Positions 13,097-14,601 of a stretch of DNA of 14,601 nt are shown here, in pieces (within the stretch, counting starts at the first letter, position 1; every line of letters begins with the position of its first letter). Where the stretch lies: positions 1 through 14,601 of the forward strand of contig JAWVEV010000177.1 of NCBI GenBank assembly GCA_033856535.1, read 5' to 3'. The position numbers and the translations under genes were made by a program. The notes under the pieces were generated by a model, which was not told the DNA's origin, ran no database searches, and saw only the letters and a list, made by a program, of their open reading frames with translations. Source of the DNA: JAWVEV01 sp033856535. Its GTDB lineage: Bacteria > Actinomycetota > Thermoleophilia > Miltoncostaeales > Miltoncostaeaceae.

Positions 13097-13975
13097 ATGC
13101 CACCAGACGTCCATGCGCTCGCCGATCGCCTCCGGCGCGACTATCCGCGGTTCAGCCCCGCGCAGCAGTCGCTGGCGCGCTACCTGGTGGACCACCTCGC
13201 CGAGCTGCCGCTGCTCTCCGCGCACGAGGTGGCCAAGGCCTCCCACTGCAGCCCGGCGACGGTGGTGCGCTTCGCGCAGGCGCTCGGCTACTCCGGCTAC
13301 CCGGAGCTCCAGCGCGCCGTCCGGCTCGTGCAGCGGCCGCAGATCCCGCCGCGCCCGGACCGCCAGCTCGGCTTTCCGGTCACGGGCGAGGGCGTCGCCG
13401 CGGCCCTGGCGGCCGAGCGCGCCGCTCTCGACGACGCGGCCGCGCGCCTCGAGGCCGGTGGCCTCGGTCCGCTGACGGCGGCCCTCGCGGGGCGCCGCCC
13501 GCTGGTGCTGGCCGGTGAGGGGCACGCCCGGCCCGTGCTGGCCGTGATCGAGGAGCGCCTCGGCCGGGCCGGCCGCCCGGTGGCGGTGGTGACGACGCTC
13601 GGCCCCGCCGGACGCTCCTGGCTCGGCGCGCTCGCGCCCGACGGCGCCGTCCTGGTCGTGGCGATCGGCCGCGAGACCCAGGTGGCCGAGGCCGCCGTCG
13701 CCGCGGCGCGCACCGCCGGCGTCCCGGCCGGAGCGCTGGTGGACTCCAGCCTCTCCCCGCTGGCCCGCTCGCCGCTGGCCCGGGTGGTGCCCGCGGACGC
13801 CCGCGGGGGCGGCCCGAGCCTGGTGGCGATGGTCGCGGTGGCGCAGGCCCTGGTGACCACCCTGCTGCCCGCAGCCGGTCAGCGCCCGGCGCCTCCGCGC
13901 GTGACGGGCGAGGGCCCGATCCGCGCCGGCGAGCCCGCCGTTCCCAACGGTCGACTGGCCGCCGCCGGGGCCTGA
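13097..13975 (+). CDS. MurR/RpiR-family transcriptional regulator with a degenerate SIS domain
   Basis: RpiR-family proteins join an N-terminal helix-turn-helix to a C-terminal SIS domain that senses phosphosugars. This 292-residue protein has the HTH_6 region at about 5-75, with the typical YLVDHLAELPLLSAHEVA and CSPATVVRFAQALGYSGYPEL. A helical linker follows, then the SIS fold at about 133-258. The sugar-phosphate motifs are poor: the usual GxGxS turn reads GEGHA (140-144), without the serine, and the usual SxSGxT strand-turn reads AIGRETQ (189-195). The ligand may therefore differ or be absent. The ATG at 13097 has only a weak GAG before it. pdxS begins 78 bases downstream on the same strand, so pdxS is the first candidate target, although PLP synthesis is normally controlled by MocR-type PdxR. 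Confidence 0.85.
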   Translation: MPPDVHALADRLRRDYPRFSPAQQSLARYLVDHLAELPLLSAHEVAKASHCSPATVVRFAQALGYSGYPELQRAVRLVQRPQIPPRPDRQLGFPVTGEGVAAALAAERAALDDAAARLEAGGLGPLTAALAGRRPLVLAGEGHARPVLAVIEERLGRAGRPVAVVTTLGPAGRSWLGALAPDGAVLVVAIGRETQVAEAAVAAARTAGVPAGALVDSSLSPLARSPLARVVPADARGGGPSLVAMVAVAQALVTTLLPAAGQRPAPPRVTGEGPIRAGEPAVPNGRLAAAGA

Positions 13976-13976
13976 T

Positions 13977-13993
13977 CGAGGCCCGGCGCCTCG
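13977..13993 (+). terminator. Short GC hairpin after the rpiR-like gene
   Basis: CGAGGC (13977-13982) and GCCTCG (13988-13993) form a 6-bp stem with a 5-nt loop, starting 1 nt after the regulator's stop codon. No T-tract follows; the downstream bases are GC-rich and then GGGGGGAAAA. It may partly separate the regulator from pdxS but is weak evidence for termination. Confidence 0.25.
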
Positions 13994-14019
13994 GCCGCCT
14001 CGGGGGGAAAAGCGTCGGC

Positions 14020-14048
14020 TACACTCGGTCTTCATCGACCGAGAGGGG
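14020..14048 (+). promoter_or_regulatory. pdxS promoter -10, start-site palindrome and ribosome site
   Basis: TACACT (14020-14025) fits a -10 element; no -35 is recognisable. It overlaps a perfect 7-bp inverted repeat, CTCGGTC (14024-14030) and GACCGAG (14037-14043), with a 6-nt spacer, placed where transcription would begin. The right arm runs into the purine-rich ribosome site GAGAGGGG (14041-14048), 5 nt before the GTG start. Either a repressor operator at +1 or a short 5' hairpin touching the ribosome site is possible. Confidence 0.45.
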
Positions 14049-14053
14049 CGTGC

Positions 14054-14601
14054 GTGGCGGATTCGGGGACCAACGGCCGCACCGGCACCATGCGGGTGAA
14101 GACCGGCCTGGCGCAGATGCTCAAGGGCGGCGTGATCATGGACGTCACGGGCCCGGAGCAGGCGCGCGTGGCCGAGGCGGCCGGCGCCTGCGCGGTGATG
14201 GCGCTGGAGCGCATCCCCGCCGACATCCGCGCCGACGGCGGCGTCGCGCGCATGAGCGACCCCCAGATGATCCGCGAGATCCAGGACGCGGTCTCGATCC
14301 CCGTCATGGCCAAGGTCCGCATCGGCCACTTCGTGGAGGCGCAGATCCTCCAGGCGCTCGAGATCGACTTCGTCGACGAGAGCGAGGTCCTCACCCCGGC
14401 CGACGAGGCCAACCACATCGACAAGCGGGCCTTCACGGTCCCGTTCGTCTGCGGCGCGACCGACCTGGGCGAGGCCCTGCGGCGGGTCGCCGAGGGCGCG
14501 GCCATGATCCGCACCAAGGGCGAGGCGGGCACCGGCGATGTCCAGGAGGCCGTCCGCCACCGCCGCATGATGGCGCGCGGCATCCAGGTGGTGCAGGAGA
14601 T
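14054..14601 (+). CDS. pdxS: Pyridoxal 5'-phosphate synthase lyase subunit PdxS (partial, runs off the window)
   Basis: PdxS condenses ribose 5-phosphate, glyceraldehyde 3-phosphate and ammonia supplied by the PdxT glutaminase to make PLP directly. About 182 codons are present, covering the first 60% of a protein that is usually near 300 residues. The TIM-barrel signatures are all intact: KGGVIMDV (24-31, with D30), VMALERIPADIR (48-59), and MAKVRIGHFVEA with the Schiff-base lysine K87. DESEVLTPAD (108-117), VPFVCGA (129-135) and RTKGEAGTG with second lysine K155 follow. The numbering is offset by +6 from the Bacillus enzyme (K81, K149). The GTG at 14054 is chosen over ATG 14090 because of the GAGAGGGG ribosome site and because family members carry a similar short N-terminal tail. 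PdxT would be expected beyond the window edge. Confidence 0.96.
   Translation, partial: MADSGTNGRTGTMRVKTGLAQMLKGGVIMDVTGPEQARVAEAAGACAVMALERIPADIRADGGVARMSDPQMIREIQDAVSIPVMAKVRIGHFVEAQILQALEIDFVDESEVLTPADEANHIDKRAFTVPFVCGATDLGEALRRVAEGAAMIRTKGEAGTGDVQEAVRHRRMMARGIQVVQE

Noticed and set aside
13037..14560. Minus-strand open frame of 507 codons opposite rpiR and pdxS
   Set aside because: It is antisense to pdxS, which is unmistakable, and has no recognisable domain.
1..14601. CRISPR arrays, tRNA or rRNA genes, phage genes, transposase genes
   Set aside because: No regularly spaced repeats, no cloverleaf or rRNA signatures and no transposase or phage motifs were found on either strand.

Overview
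The window is high-GC, densely packed DNA from a bacterium that looks like an actinomycete relative or another high-GC monoderm. Supporting signs are GTG starts, a LysM/transglycosylase cell-wall enzyme, a lipoprotein signal, a LigD end-joining ligase and a PdxS-type vitamin B6 gene. Thermoleophilia-like Actinomycetota or a high-GC Chloroflexota would both fit. This is inference, because no rRNA or single diagnostic marker is present. There is no rRNA, tRNA, CRISPR array, phage gene or transposase gene, and no gene-free stretch exceeds about 270 bases.

Layout. 30-1997: a secreted beta-propeller protein, then a small four-helix membrane protein. 2054-3238: a palindrome-rich leader and a Fic-family AMP-transferase fused to a winged helix. 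3235-4089 (minus): an RlmA-like 23S rRNA guanine methyltransferase. 4180-4887: a UPF0173/UlaG-like metallo-hydrolase. 4884-5816 (minus): a ZnT9-like cation diffusion facilitator. 5877-5937: a strong 61-nt hairpin. 5987-6823 (minus): uppP. 7091-8299 (minus): a DAO-family FAD oxidoreductase with a GC-rich terminator-like hairpin after its stop. 8344-8473: a structured leader for a secreted LysM x3 + SLT transglycosylase (8481-9494). 9476-9961 (minus): a small membrane protein. 9982-12390: ligD with PE-LIG-POL order. 12387-12923: a lipoprotein translationally coupled to ligD. 12921-13056: a MITE-like palindromic element. 13097-13975: an RpiR-like regulator. 14054 to the window end: pdxS, truncated by the window edge.

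How the genes relate. Most are single-gene units arranged convergently or divergently. Two of the three convergent gene pairs share the same 4-nt CTAG, in which both stop codons lie. uppP and the LysM transglycosylase both act on peptidoglycan but are not in one operon. ligD and the lipoprotein are coupled through an ATGA overlap. The regulator directly before pdxS is a candidate local regulator, although its sugar-phosphate pocket looks degenerate.

The strongest non-gene signal is the 132-bp element at 12923-13054. It has 19-bp terminal inverted repeats (18/19 identical), is flanked by TA on both sides and encodes nothing. It sits exactly in the stop codon of the lipoprotein gene and changes a reconstructed TAA to TAG without altering the protein. 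It has the features of an IS630/Tc1-mariner-type MITE. Other signals worth testing are the strand-biased hairpin upstream of the cation transporter, a possible ribosome-site-masking hairpin before the LysM gene, and palindromes at the Fic, RpiR and pdxS starts. No new multi-gene defence or biosynthetic system is evident.
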